Positions 34,436-46,090 are shown, counted from the stretch's first letter. The stretch: DNA of 64,000 bases from Agapanthus africanus (GCA_030015575.1 JASDDO010000001.1:322619595-322683594); one strand, 5' to 3'. The notes: generated from the sequence alone by a model not told the origin. Numbers and translations: made by a program.

Positions 34436-35921
34436 GTGACTGTGCTTTGATTTCCACCTTACCACGGTCAAGAGATCGTGCAAAATGGTGGCTTTTTGGT
34501 ACAGTCCCGAATCACATGGAGGCAATGAGCGATAGGAGGGGTTTCGTCTCTCCCGGTATTGGGGGTTGATGTTGCACTGTGCTCGATTGTCCATAAGAGG
34601 AAATCCCTGGCCAGGGTTGCTGAAATTTACTGGTAAGTGTTATCAGTAGTTTCTCGAACCGTTATGGACCTTGCATCGGCATGACTTATCAGGCTATTGG
34701 GGTCTGACGTTATACCACCCCCAGGCTGTGATATGCGACATATCAGACGAAGAGACCAGACTGTACGGTAGTGTTACTGATTGGATTCGCAGGAGTTATA
34801 GCAGGCTTGCTTGTTGATCTTCTGATCGCTCAATACCAGGGTGTCCGTTACGTTTTGCAGACCGCTTGCGGCTTGTGGGTGTTTGATATGATCATCATCT
34901 ACTGCCGGCGTATTGACGAATCTTTAGAGTCCTACACAGAGGTTTCCTGGTTCATGCGAAACGGAGTAGGAGCACATATGTGATATGTGCGGGACCGAGA
35001 TTAATGCGAGTATGTGATACCGCATTCTAATCTCGCGATATATGATATTGGTCGGTTATATGTATTATAGCCGGATTATTAAATCAAGAGTTGATTTAAT
35101 AATTTAATGTATAATTATATATATATTTGATATATTAAATTACATTGACTAATATTAGCTCACTTAAGTTTTCTTTTCTTACTTTTTGATACATTGATAT
35201 ATATGTGATATATATTAATAGTATTCTTTTAGCATATAATATATATATGATATATATTATTGTGTCTTGCTAGGTTATACATGCAACATGTATGTATTAG
35301 ACTAACACCATGTTAGGGTTAATTTTTATTCTTAAGTAATTACAAATTAGTGGAGATATTTTGATGGTTGGAAGCTTAGAGAAGCTTTAAGATAACCATT
35401 GACTTAGTCCACTCTTTTGTTTTCCTTAAGATATTTATCAACTCAACCATTAACCATACACAATGGTTAATTCTCTATAAGGGATAGATATATGATATAC
35501 TCACCCATGGTTGCATTTTTAAGCTTAATGGATTTATTCTTTCATCACTTGAGTTTCATCTTCTTCTTTCTCATTTTAAGCTTTCTAGCTTTTGACAAAG
35601 TGATGATTTATTGTGAGAAAAATAAAACTAAAGTGAACCCACTTCCTACTTCATCATCCTATACTATTAGCCATTTAGTTTAGGATGTTTGCTTCACTAA
35701 TCTACACAATTAGTGAAGAGATAGCATGAGCTAGTGTCTCCTCGACGTAGATAATCTTCGGCCTCGACGACTTCGAAGCAAGCTTGTTCGTTTCTTCATG
35801 GGAGCCTTTTCTAGAGTCCGGGGGATCGTGATCGCAGCTAAGTGACTACTACACGGAGCTATTGAAGTGAAGGACCGGTCTACAAAGATTGTATTCCTTG
35901 TTCACTTAGATGTAAAGTGTT
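34436..35921 (+). repeat. Partial family X LTR, plus orientation, no attached coding part
   Basis: Collinear with the second two-thirds of family X LTRs but of a distinct subfamily. Its end (CTTGTTCACTTAGATG...) matches the partial LTR of K (59862-60307), which lies in the opposite orientation. The hairpin array is at about 34974-35260. The 70-codon frame at 34771 is not conserved. Confidence 0.82.
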
Positions 35922-37879
35922 TGCACATCCTATAACTATTCCTAGTCGAGGGTGTATCGAGACAGGGCATCGATACAGCAGAGTAGACTAGCGTATACGC
36001 ATCTTGACCCATATGATGGGCGATGGATGATCCCATATCCATCGGTGTTTGACATCAAGGATGGTGTACGGGTGCTCAGTGGAGACTGGGTACACTGAAC
36101 GGACTCGCCGAGAACTCCCAGATGGTATTATACCTCACGACAGATGGCAGTTCTCTGGTGACACTGGTACAGGTTAGTCTGTAGACCCGAGATCATCATA
36201 GAGTCTTGTGTGATTCCCACTGTGCTTTGATTTCCATAATACCACGTCCAAGAGGACGTGCAAAAAGGTGGCTTTTGGGTACAGTCCTGAATCACATGGA
36301 GGCAATGAGCGATAGGAGGGGATTCGTCTCTCCCGGTATAGGGAGTTGATGTTGCGCTGTGTTCGATTGGCTATAACTGGAAATCCCTGGCCAGGGTTGC
36401 TGAGATTTACTGGTAAGTGTTATCAGTAGTTTCTCGAACTGTTATAGACCTCATATCGACACGACTTATCAAGCTACTGGGGTCTTACGTTTTCCACCCC
36501 TAGGAGAGATATGCGACATATCAGACGGAGAGACCGGACTGTACGGGAGTGTTACTGACTGGATTCACAGGAGAATGTACAGGCTTGCATGTTGATCTTT
36601 TGAGCGCTCAATACCTGGGTGGCTGTTACGTTTAGCTGACCGCTTGCAGCTTGTGGGTGTTTGATATGATCATCACATACTGCCGGCGTATTGACGATTC
36701 TTTAGAGTCCTACACAGAGGTTTCTCGGCTCAGGCAAAACGGAATAGGAGCACATATGTGATATGTGCGGGACCGAGAACAATACGTGTATGTGATACCG
36801 TATTATATTCTCGGGATATGAGATATCGACCGGGTATATGTGATATAGCCGGGTCATCGGATCAAGTGTTGATTCGATGAACTGATACAGATTATATTAG
36901 TCGGTTATTTGTGAAATAGCCGGATTATCGGATCAAGTGTTGATTCGATAATTTAATGTATAATTATATATTTGATACATTAAATTACATTAACTGATAT
37001 AAGCTCACTAAAAGATTCTTTTTCTCACTCGGGTAATATATTGATATATATGCGATATATGTTAATTGTATTATTTTATTTTGTTACAATAAATATTGTA
37101 TATGTGATATATAATATTGTAACATGATATGATTACTAATGCAACATGTTTAGTGGAGATTAAACAAGGTTAGGGTTTGATTTGGGTTAGTTGTTTCTTG
37201 AACCTTCTAGAAGGTTTCCTTTTTGTTTTTGCAAAGATATTTTGCAAGATATTTACTTAACCCAACCCACACCCTTTACTATGGTTAGATCTCTACAATG
37301 GTTAAGTCTTTTCTTGACTTAACCATGGTTGCATTTGTAATGATATTATCACAATTCATTATTCATCACAAAAGGATTGACTTGTTCTTCTTCTTCGTCC
37401 TTCTTTCTTTCAATGAGAAAGCTTTCTAGCTTTTTGCTAAGTGATGAAAATGAGTGAGAATAAGAAAATAAATGAGAGCTAAAATCCTACTTCATCATCC
37501 TAATCTATCCTTGCCATTTAGATTAGGGTGTTCACTTCATTTAGTGAGTGAGAGCTTGTGTTAAAGAAACTTCAAGGTAGATCATCTTAGTTATCAATGA
37601 TCGGAAGTAAGCTTGCATCTTTCTCTTCGTGGAGCCTCTCTAGAGTCCGGAAACTCGATGATCACAGCGAAGGGACCACAACACGGAGCTTATGAAGTGA
37701 AGGACCGGACTACAAAGGTTGTAATCCCAAACTCTTAGATGTTAAAGTGTTTAACATGCTTTGTTTCGCATAATCTCTAGTTTAAAGATCTTGGTTAGGG
37801 TTGTTCGGCACGTCTAAATCTTAAATCGGGCATGGTTGATGCCTTATAGACCCTTCTGAGAGTGCCTAGTAACCCTGCA
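35922..37879 (+). repeat. 5' LTR of element H, partial
   Basis: Begins in mid-LTR (CATCCTATAACTATTCCTAG) next to another LTR piece and ends ...AACCCTGCA at 37879. Confidence 0.88.
36750..37123 (+). repeat. Array of about nine hairpins with three-base loops in a family X LTR
   Basis: Left arm and loop at each site: GCACATAT, GTG (36750-36768); AATACGTGTAT, GTG (36781-36804, with outer CCGAGAA/TTCTCGG arms); GATAT, GAG (36815-36827); CCGGGTATAT, GTG (36830-36852); TCATCGGATCAA, GTG (36854-36880); TCGGTTATTT, GTG (36901-36924); TTATCGGATCAA, GTG (36925-36951); TTTAATGTAT with a longer loop (36952-36984); ATTGATATATAT, GCG (37040-37066); GTTACAATA..., GTG (37083-37123). Each right arm pairs with its left arm, with some G-U pairs in the sense strand. 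The array recurs in the LTRs at 7629, 34436, 41522, 49656 and 52974. Confidence 0.88.
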
Positions 37880-37880
37880 G

Positions 37881-37893
37881 TGGTATCAGAGCC
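37881..37893 (+). other. Primer binding site of element H
   Basis: TGGTATCAGAGCC, one base after the LTR. Confidence 0.9.
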
Positions 37894-38077
37894 AAGCTAG
37901 AGCTTTAGGCGAAGTCTAGGCGAAGTTTAAAGTTCGATCGAACCCGGAAACCCCGATTTATACCCTTCTCTGGAAATTTTGTAAAAATGTGATTTTTTCT
38001 GCATTAAAAATACTCAAAAAAATAAGCAGGAAATTCTAAGTATTACCCTAAAATACGACACCCTAACTCCTTGAAGT

Positions 38078-38126
38078 CGCCGCGGAACCGCGGCAGGAGC
38101 ATGCTTACTGCGGCTGTTCCGCGGCC
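38078..38126 (+). repeat. GC-rich CCGCGG hairpin, element H
   Basis: An 18-base left arm (GCCGCGGAACCGCGGCAG) pairs with 38109-38126 except at two positions; the loop contains GCATGC. It lies 185 bp from the primer binding site. Confidence 0.85.
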
Positions 38127-38659
38127 GTACTTAGGAGTTATGGGCTAGTACGGGCAGGGTTGATCTGTAGGTGTTTTCTTATATTTCTGGGTATTTTTGA
38201 TTATACTCAAGTGTTGAGTTTTCTGGGATATATTAGGGACTCGTTGATTCGATCGGATAATTTAACTTCGTTTAAGTTTTTCCGGATAATTTTAGAACCT
38301 GTTAAAAAGTTCGAATGGATATCAATAACTCATTTTTTCCCATGTCGGAAAATTTTCAAAAGTTGGATTTTTTCTCAAGTTTGAAACTTTCTGAAAATCA
38401 TGCAAGTAACGCGGTGGACCCTCTAGAAGAACACAAATCTTAACTCGATTATGTGACCGTCTGAACCGCCTCTGAACCTTAGGGTTTGGGGCATTACGGC
38501 ATTGCCACATGTGAGACGTTGGCTTGACCCTTCTACGGCTGGACCATCGGTACTGTGGCATGTGATGGATATTTTTTTAACTCCGCTCAAGTGTTGATGC
38601 TACAAACTCGATAATGAAACTAAAAGAAACCTAAAGATGTTGTAGAAACTTGTTTAAAA

Positions 38660-38925
38660 ACTGGTAGCTCTAGTTCTTGCTTTGCATAGCGGTGTTCCTT
38701 GTAGAACATCCATCACCTTATTCGATAAGGAAAGAGCCGAGATCCCTTCACCGGGAGTGACCTCTTTAGCGAAACTAGCAGATGCTACAAACTCGGTTTG
38801 TCTTTTGATTGCTTCTATAGCTTTTGCTTTACATAGTGATATTTGTGAAATATCCTGCAACTTATTCGATGAGGAAAGAGCCGACGATCCCTTCACCGGG
38901 AGTGACCTCTTTAGCGAAACTTGAA
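38660..38925 (+). repeat. Two-unit tandem repeat in the H leader
   Basis: Two units of about 135-140 bp sharing CCTTCACCGGGAGTGACC and TCTTTAGCGAAAC. Each has a small CTTAT/ATAAG or CTTAT/ATGAG hairpin with loop TCG. Confidence 0.82.
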
Positions 38926-39054
38926 AAGCCTAAAAAACACTCCTTTTAAAATCACTCGATTCTACGACGATATCAAGTTCATTACACAAAGGGTTTTCTT
39001 AAAAACCTGTCATAGCCCTATGTCATTTCAGATAAGTACTAGTTAGTATTCGTG

Positions 39055-39257
39055 CTGCGTTTGTTGACTATGTTAAGGCGTAGTGTGCGGTAGCTGATTA
39101 TTACTTATCTGTTTAAGCATATGATGCGATTGGATTAGGGTAGTCGTGCGACTTTGTTGATTATGTTAAGGGTCGTGCGGGTGGGTTTAATTCAATCGGG
39201 AAATGACGGGTTGAACTTGACTAGCACTTATGATTTGTTGACTATGTTAAGGTCATA
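39055..39257 (+). repeat. Three leader hairpins with shared loop (element H)
   Basis: Arms CTGCG/CGTAG (39055-39059, 39079-39083), CGTGCGAC/GTCGTGCG (39145-39152, 39172-39179) and TTATGA/TCATA(T) (39228-39233, 39253-39257). Interior TTTG, inner stem TTGAC/GTTAA, loop TAT, then GG. Several pairs are G-U and form only in the sense RNA. Confidence 0.82.
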
Positions 39258-39702
39258 TAGCTGCTAGGGGTAAAATATTATCGGGGATTTCAAGTGTTGA
39301 AATCTGCAATGAGATTGCATACCTTCTATGAGATAGTTGGATCCCGATACCCGCTGCGAGTAAGAGTTACTCCTGGGAGAGTTTTACACATTACAATTAT
39401 CTGATCAAGTAGGTGTCTAGAAAGGTGTCAACGGGATTACGCCCCTGGGAAAACGAGGTTTATTTTAATTAGGTCCGTGCGAAAGCGCGGGGAACCTCCC
39501 TCAAAGTACCGGCACTGGCCTGGCTGAAAGATTGGCGGACTTGTATAGTGTAATTAATCCCGGCTAGTCTTTCCTTTTAGGGTTTGAAGGAAGATTTGAC
39601 TAAAACAGCGGGAGACATCCTGATTAGATAAATTGATAACAAATCTAAATCTTGTAAAAGTGCACGCTGAGTGTTTTCTTCTCTCTCTCTCCAGGTAGCA
39701 CC

Positions 39703-41521
39703 ATGTCACGCCTTAATCAAGATAATAATACGGATGTATTGACCGAACCCGCTTGTTATACTGCGCTAGGGAACGTTGGTCCCACTCCAACTTATAATCG
39801 TTATAAGACAGAGCAGGAAATAGGGGATTACCAGAATTCCTGTGCCACCCAAACGAAGAAAGTGCATGCTGATGCATCTTCTTCAGGTGTGTTCATTACA
39901 GAGAACTGTTTCTCAGTATCCTTTACATCTTGGGTATGAGATACCGGATCAGGATCCCGCATATGTAATCTGTTACATGGGCTATAGAAAGGTAGAGAAC
40001 TGAGAACGGGTGATAAGTTTCATGAGATAGAAACGGTGCAAGTGTTGCAGCTAAGTCTGTTGATAGTTATCACCCTGTATTACCAGAATACATTGATTCT
40101 GAATGAATGTTATTAGATACCGAACCTGATATACAACATCATATCAGTCTCTTTATTAGTAAAGAAGGATATAATTTTGTATTGTTGGATAATGTTTTGA
40201 ACATTTCCTGTATCAACAGTGGATCGGTTCAGGCACGTTATCTAAAAGCATAGACGTTCTAAATTAAACCACAGTTCTTAACATACAGAACACACACAAG
40301 AGGAAGAGTTCAGAAATGAATGAATCCTTCTTGAGGCATTGTAGACTAGGTCATATCAATGCGACCCGACTAGCTGAAGTTACATATAGATGCATATTTA
40401 AATAGTTTGAATTTACATCTTGTGAAACTTGTCGGTCATGTCACAGAGATAAGATGATCACAGCTCCGTTTATTAGAAACAGAGAAAGAGTTAGTGAACT
40501 CTTGGGATTGATACATGCTGATGTATGAAGGTCCCCTATCTACACATGCCAGGACTGGTTCTTTGTACTTCATTACATTCACTGATGATCTCTCAAGATT
40601 TAGACATATGTTCCTGTTGAAACACAAGTCCGAAACTTTTGAGATAATCACAAAATATAAGTTAGAAGTAGAGAACCAAAAACGGGTATAAGTATTATGT
40701 CCTTTGATGAGATCAAGGAGGAGAATACTTAAGCACGAAATTCCAGGACTATTCTAAAGGAGGATGAGATTCTCTCTCAGAATTACTCCTCCGTATACAC
40801 CACAGCATGTCGAGGGGGGGGGGAGCAATTACACCCTATGTGATATGGTTTGCTCTATGATGAGTACTACTAAGTTGCTATTTCCTTTTGGGAGTTATGC
40901 ACTTTAGAAGCTGCATACCTATTGAATAGGGTTCAAATCAAATCAGTTGCCTACCACTTCATATGTGATACGGAAAGGGAAGAGCCCATATCTTAAGTTT
41001 GTTAAGATTTAGGGTTGTCCGGCCTATGTCTAAAAAGCAAAATCCGGACAAGCTCGAGGCAAAGTCAGTTCTGGGGATGTTTGTTGGACATCCCAAGCAT
41101 TAGCAAGGGAATATCTTCTACCTAACCGAGGAACAAAAGATGTTTTGTTTCTCAGCATGTCACCTTTGTGAAAGGGAATTTCTTGTGAAGAAATTATTGG
41201 ACATGAGGTAGAACTGGAAAGAGTTCCAGCTATACAAACTGCAGCTAATGATTTGGTAGAACCAAAGGATTCAATAGTTTCCAATGAACCTCAGCCTCTC
41301 CACCGATCTAGTAGGGTTCCTCACCCACCTGAGAGAAACTTCGGTTTTATCTATGATAGTAGGAGCGAGGATTGCATCATGAGATGATGACCCAACTAGT
41401 TTCGAGCTGGCCATCAGGAGTGGGACTCTGTAAGAATGGCTGGATGCTTAGCGATCTGAGATGGAATACTTATACACCAACAAAGTATGGACTTTGGTTG
41501 CTTTATCTGAAGGATTAAATC
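39703..41521 (+). pseudogene. Copia protease and integrase remnants of element H
   Basis: Starts MSRLNQDNNTDVLTEPACYTALGN, a segment of only about 60 residues with no capsid domain or zinc knuckle, then the protease region near 39900-39970 (SGVFITENCFSV before it). Integrase words appear at 40300-41100 (RLGHINATRLAEVT, THARTGSLYFITFTDDLSRF-like). The linker RRSSRVPHPPER is near 41300. The region is split from its RT part by element I. Many breaks. Confidence 0.8.
41517..41521. repeat. Target site duplication AAATC, left of element I
   Basis: Identical to 51881-51885; H sequence continues on the far side (AAATCCCCATCAGGAGC). Confidence 0.93.
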
Positions 41522-43745
41522 TGTTAGTTATATGTATGCCCTAGGGGCCATTACTGTACATTGGATGTATATTGTAGTGGATGCTGGGACATATATAGGT
41601 AGGACTTTCTTGCTCGACATGATAGTACGCTATCTGGTTGCTCTTTATCTTAACATGTATACTTTATGTCTCTCTGATTACATGTTGATAAAGCCCTTAG
41701 GATGTGTGCTCGACTTCCAGGACTGTGATGCAGATCATACTAGTGGGGCCTGGATAGTCCATGAGTACATCCTTGAAATGTTCCTAGTCGAGGGAATATC
41801 GAGACGGGGCATCGATATTCCAGAGTAGACTAGCGCATATCTTCCGACCCATGTGATGGGCGATGGATGATCCCATATCCATTGGTGTTTGACATCGAAG
41901 GTGGTATGCGGGTGCTCAGTGGAGACTGGGTACACTGAACGGACTCGCCGAGAACTCCCAGATGGTATTATACCTCACGTCAGATGGCAGTTCTCTGGTG
42001 ACACTGGTACAACTTAGTCTGTTGACCCGAGATCGTCATAGAGTCTTGTGTGTCTCCCACTGTGCTTTGATTTCCACCCTACCACGGATCTACTGAGTTG
42101 TGCAAACAGGTGGTTTTTGGGTACAGTCCCGATTCACATGGAGGCAATGAGCGATAGGAGGGGATTCGTCTCTCCCGGTATTGGGGGTTGATGTTGTGCT
42201 ATGCTCGACTGGCCATAACAGGAAATCCCTGGCCAGGGTTGCTGTGATATACTGGTAAGAGTTATCAATAGTTTCACAAAAGTTATGGACCCTACGTCGG
42301 CATGACTTATCAAGCTACTGGGGTCTGACGTTTACCACCCCTAGGTGAGATATGCGACATATCAGACGAACAGACCGGACTGTACGGTAAGTGTTACTGG
42401 TTGGATTCACAGGAGTGTGAGCGGGCTTGCTCGTCGATCTTCTGATCGCTCAATACCCGGGTGGCCGTTACGTTTAGCAGACCGCTTGCGGCTTGAGGAT
42501 GTTTGATATGATCATCAGCCGCTGCCGGCGTATTGACGAGTCTTTACAGTCCTACACAGAGGTTTCCTGGCTCAAGCGAAACGAAATAGGAGCGCATATG
42601 AGATATGTGCGGGACCGAGAATAATGCATGTACGTGATACCGTATTTCATTCTCGCGATGAATGTATCGAATGGTTATATGCGATATAACCTAGTTATCG
42701 AATCAAGGATTGACTCGATAAGCCGATACATTGGATACTAGCCGGTTATATGCGACATGACCGGATCGTTAAATCAAGTGTTGATTTAATGATTTAATGT
42801 AGAATTATATATTTGATATATTACTTTGCATTAACTAGTATTGGTTCACTTTAAAAGGATTTTCTCACTTGAAATACACAAGTTGTATATGTGATATACT
42901 TTTGCGCACAAGATTGTATCATGTTTGATGATACATGCAAGCTAGGGTTAGTGTAAAGAATTAAACCATGGTTGAACTAATGGTTAGGGTTTTGTTTCTT
43001 TTCTCTTGCTTTTTTATCTATTTATTTATTTATTTATTTTTGGAAAAGATGAGAAAAGAATGGTTGCTATTTTTGTTTTTAGTTGAACATTCATGAAACT
43101 TTGACTAAGTCACCATTCTTGTCTCATGCTTAACCCTAACCATATGAACTAACCATAGTACATTCTCTACACTTAACCAAGGGTTAGTAAATGATAAGTA
43201 TTGATTTATTTATCTATTTTACATAACTTATCATATCTTCTTCTTCTTCTTGATCTTCTTCTTTCATGAGAAGAAAGCTTGCTACATCAATGGTGATTGA
43301 TGAAAAAGTGTGAGAAATCCAAAACTAAAGTCTACCCACTTCCTATTTCTTCATCCTCTACCTCTTGCCAAGTAGTATAGGGTGTTTCCTTCACAAGTTT
43401 TCTTGACTTGGTGAAGTTGGAGCTTGATCTAGCGATGCCTCGACGTAGATCATCTTCGGCATCGTCGTCGATGACCTAGCCCGTTTCTTCTCCGATGAAG
43501 CCGACGCTAGAGCCCAAGATACGATTTGGACAGCGATGGGACTTCATCACGGAGCCTAGGAGGTGGTGGACCGGATCTACAAAGGTTGTAGCCCCTTCCC
43601 TTTAGCTATATTTCCGTTTACTTGCTTGCATCGCCTTGTTTTCTAGTTAACGATCCGTATTAGGGTTTGTAGGCACAAGGAAATTTTTGAATTGAGCATG
43701 TTTGATCACTTGTGAGACTCCATTAGAGTGCCTAGGAACCCTACA
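41522..43745 (+). repeat. 5' LTR of element I
   Basis: 2224 bp, TGTTAGTTATATG... to ...GGAACCCTACA. Hairpin array at about 42592-42910, for example arms GGTTATAT/ATATAACC with loop GCG (42673-42691) and ATCGTTAAATCAA with loop GTG (42765-42793). A short ATTT run is at 43017-43036. The 98-codon frame near its start is shared with the 3' LTR only through LTR identity. Confidence 0.95.
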
Positions 43746-43746
43746 G

Positions 43747-43759
43747 TGGTATCAGAGCC
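43747..43759 (+). other. Primer binding site of element I
   Basis: TGGTATCAGAGCC, one base after the LTR. Confidence 0.92.
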
Positions 43760-43940
43760 TAGCTAGAGCCTTAGGCGATACGTAGACGGAACTAGAAGTC
43801 CGATCGAATCAAAACCCAAACCTAAACATGCTCTCTGGACTTTTTTGTAAAATGTGGATTTTTGCAGATTAAAAATATTCAGAAAAATCAGCTGGAAGAT
43901 CTAAGGATTACTGTAAAATTCGAGGACCTGATTCCATAAA

Positions 43941-43990
43941 GGCGCCGCGGATCCGCGGCATGAGCATGCTCATGCGGCGGTTCCGCGGCC
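43941..43990 (+). repeat. GC-rich CCGCGG hairpin, element I
   Basis: An almost continuous palindrome of nearly 50 bases: CCGCGGATCCGCGG on the left, GAGCATGCTC at the centre, GGCGGTTCCGCGGCC on the right. It lies 182 bp from the primer binding site. Confidence 0.87.
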
Positions 43991-44639
43991 AATTTGTCGT
44001 TTTGTGCATCTAATTTTGAACAGTAATTCTTAGTTTTCTGTGCTGGTTTTCCTGGGAATTTTTTAATAATTTTTTCCAGAGTTGCATTTTTGGGTTGTAT
44101 TAGGGACTCGGTGTTTCGATAAGATTGTCTAATTTTGTCAGTGTGTTTTTCCGTGTATTTTAGAATATGTTAAAAAGTTCGACCGGATATAAATACCCAC
44201 TTTTTCCCCTGCCGGGAAATTTCCAATTGTTGGATTTTTCCGTAGTTTAACGACGTTCTAAGTAGTGCAAGTAACGCGATGGACCCTCTAGAAGACAACA
44301 AACCTTAACTCGATTATGTGACCGTCTTGAACTGCCCTTTGAACCTTCGGGTTTGGGGCAGTACGGCGTGCCACATGTGAGGCGTTGGCTTGACCCTTCT
44401 ACGGCTGGACCGTTGGTACTGAGGCACGAACTGAATGTTGTTAGACTTGTTTCATGTGTTGAGCTGTATCGGGAAAACTTGGGTGTTCGATTGTTCGATC
44501 GAAAAGTTTAGCGTTTTCTATTTATCCGGAATGTGATACAATAATTGGAATTCACAAGTAGTTATGAGATAACAGAATGAATATTATAAACATAGCAGTT
44601 TAGTCTCACTTGATCGGTTGCCACGGAGTTTTGATGTGA

Positions 44640-44865
44640 TCAAAAGTCCGTCGCAATCACGTAGCATACGCGGATACTCGCCGGGTAAACTTAATGGACA
44701 GCCTCACCCCATAGCCCCGACCAAGTGACTGTAGGAGAATCCCGTCGCCGAAAGCATCCGTTCGGGTGCTCGCGGCAGCGGTGTTCCTCCTTGGTGCACT
44801 TTGTCGACGGCGTCGGGGGTGCGGCCGCCTACTAAAGTTTGCGACGAGCATTCGATCAGAATGTC
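44640..44865 (+). other. GC-rich island within the leader of element I
   Basis: Markedly GC-rich against AT-rich surroundings, with several self-complementary words (CATCCGTTCGGGTGCTCGCGG). Conserved on the minus strand in C (33060-33262), absent from H and K. The minus-strand frame of 108 codons that overlaps it is Arg-rich and not conserved. Origin unknown. Confidence 0.6.
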
Positions 44866-45839
44866 GGGAATCCTGTTGAATTGCCCGACTTGATATTGAA
44901 AAGTGTTTTCGATTTTGAGACTGAAATGCGGGGTTTATAATTGTTAGGCATGCGATGTCTAAGTAATTCATTTGATCAGGCATGCGATGTCTGAGGTGGT
45001 TGCGGATTCCAACTGTTGTAGTTTTACACTTTCTTTTCTGTGACCGTAAGTCTAATATGTGATGTCGCCGGTTTCGTTGCTATATATCAACGACAATTGG
45101 GATGCGCATATTTACTTACGATGATGACATGTGATGTTATGTGTTGCTGGATATGTTATATTGGATCGTCGTGTTTGAATAGCCGGGGTGGTTTTTATGT
45201 GAGATGAGTGTTTTTCATTTTCATTCATGTAAAAACTTGTATGTAATATTCTTTTATTGGGGCACTTCCAGGTTGCGGAAGATGTCACCGTTGATGTATA
45301 TTATTTACTTTTCTGCACTAGGATAGACCCAAGGAGGGGAGCACAAGTAACTGGGTTCTAGGGTCCAGTGGGAGACAATCTCGAGGAGTCGAGTCCGGGT
45401 CTCCTAACCCTAGAATTGGTAGGGTTGCTTGCCGCTCTCGTAGGGGTCTAGGGGTGTTCACGACCGTGGAATCCGTGTTTTATACTGGCTCGTATTGAAG
45501 ACACAGACGTCCTAGTATATCCAATATTTCATATGATATTTTCTGCTGCGTTATCTGTGATGTGATCATGTGATGTTCTATGACAGATATTATATATAGT
45601 ATATATGATATATTATATAGACGTTGCTTATGTTTTACACCCGCTCTGCCGTTAGTTACCTAACCTAACGGTGCAGACGGGACATCGAGGCGAATGCGGA
45701 TGGTATAAGCGTACGTTATATTTATCTGTGATGTTTAGGTGGACTTAAATGATGGGATATTCATTAATGAGATTAATGAAAGAAAATAAACCTAATTGAT
45801 GTTGTGGAATCGAATTTTAAAATAAAAACAGGTGGCTAC

Positions 45840-46090
45840 AGTTCTTGCTTTGCATCGCGGTGTTCATTATAGAACATCCTGCACCTTATTCGATGAGGAA
45901 AGGACCGAGATCCCTTCACCGGGAGTGACTCCTTTAGCAATAACTGGCAGATGCTACAACCCTCGGTTTGTCTTTGATCGCTTCTATAGTTTTCGCTTTG
46001 CACAGTGATATATATGATATATCCCGCACCTCATTCGACGAGGAAAGGGCCGACGATCCCTTCACCGGGAGTGACGCCTTTAGCAAAACT
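45840..46090 (+). repeat. Two-unit tandem repeat in the I leader
   Basis: Same two units as in H, C and K, with CCCTTCACCGGGAGTGAC in each. Confidence 0.8.

Larger units (their letters stand above)
37894..39702 (+). other. Element H leader
   Basis: 1.8 kb without genes, shorter than the 3.1 kb leader of I because the middle section with the GC-rich island is not present. Holds the CCGCGG hairpin (38078-38126), the two-unit repeat (38660-38925) and three loop-sharing hairpins (39055-39257). Confidence 0.85.

Noticed and set aside
34771-34983. 70-codon frame with a hydrophobic start
   Set aside because: Inside an LTR and not conserved in the other five LTR copies.
41532-41828. 98-codon frame with hydrophobic stretches, repeated identically at 49666-49962
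   Set aside because: It lies at the start of the two LTRs of element I and is repeated only because the LTRs are; the LTR of H at 52974 does not keep the frame.
44657-44983. 108-codon Arg-rich minus-strand frame
   Set aside because: Arises from the GC-rich island; not kept in the matching region of C.
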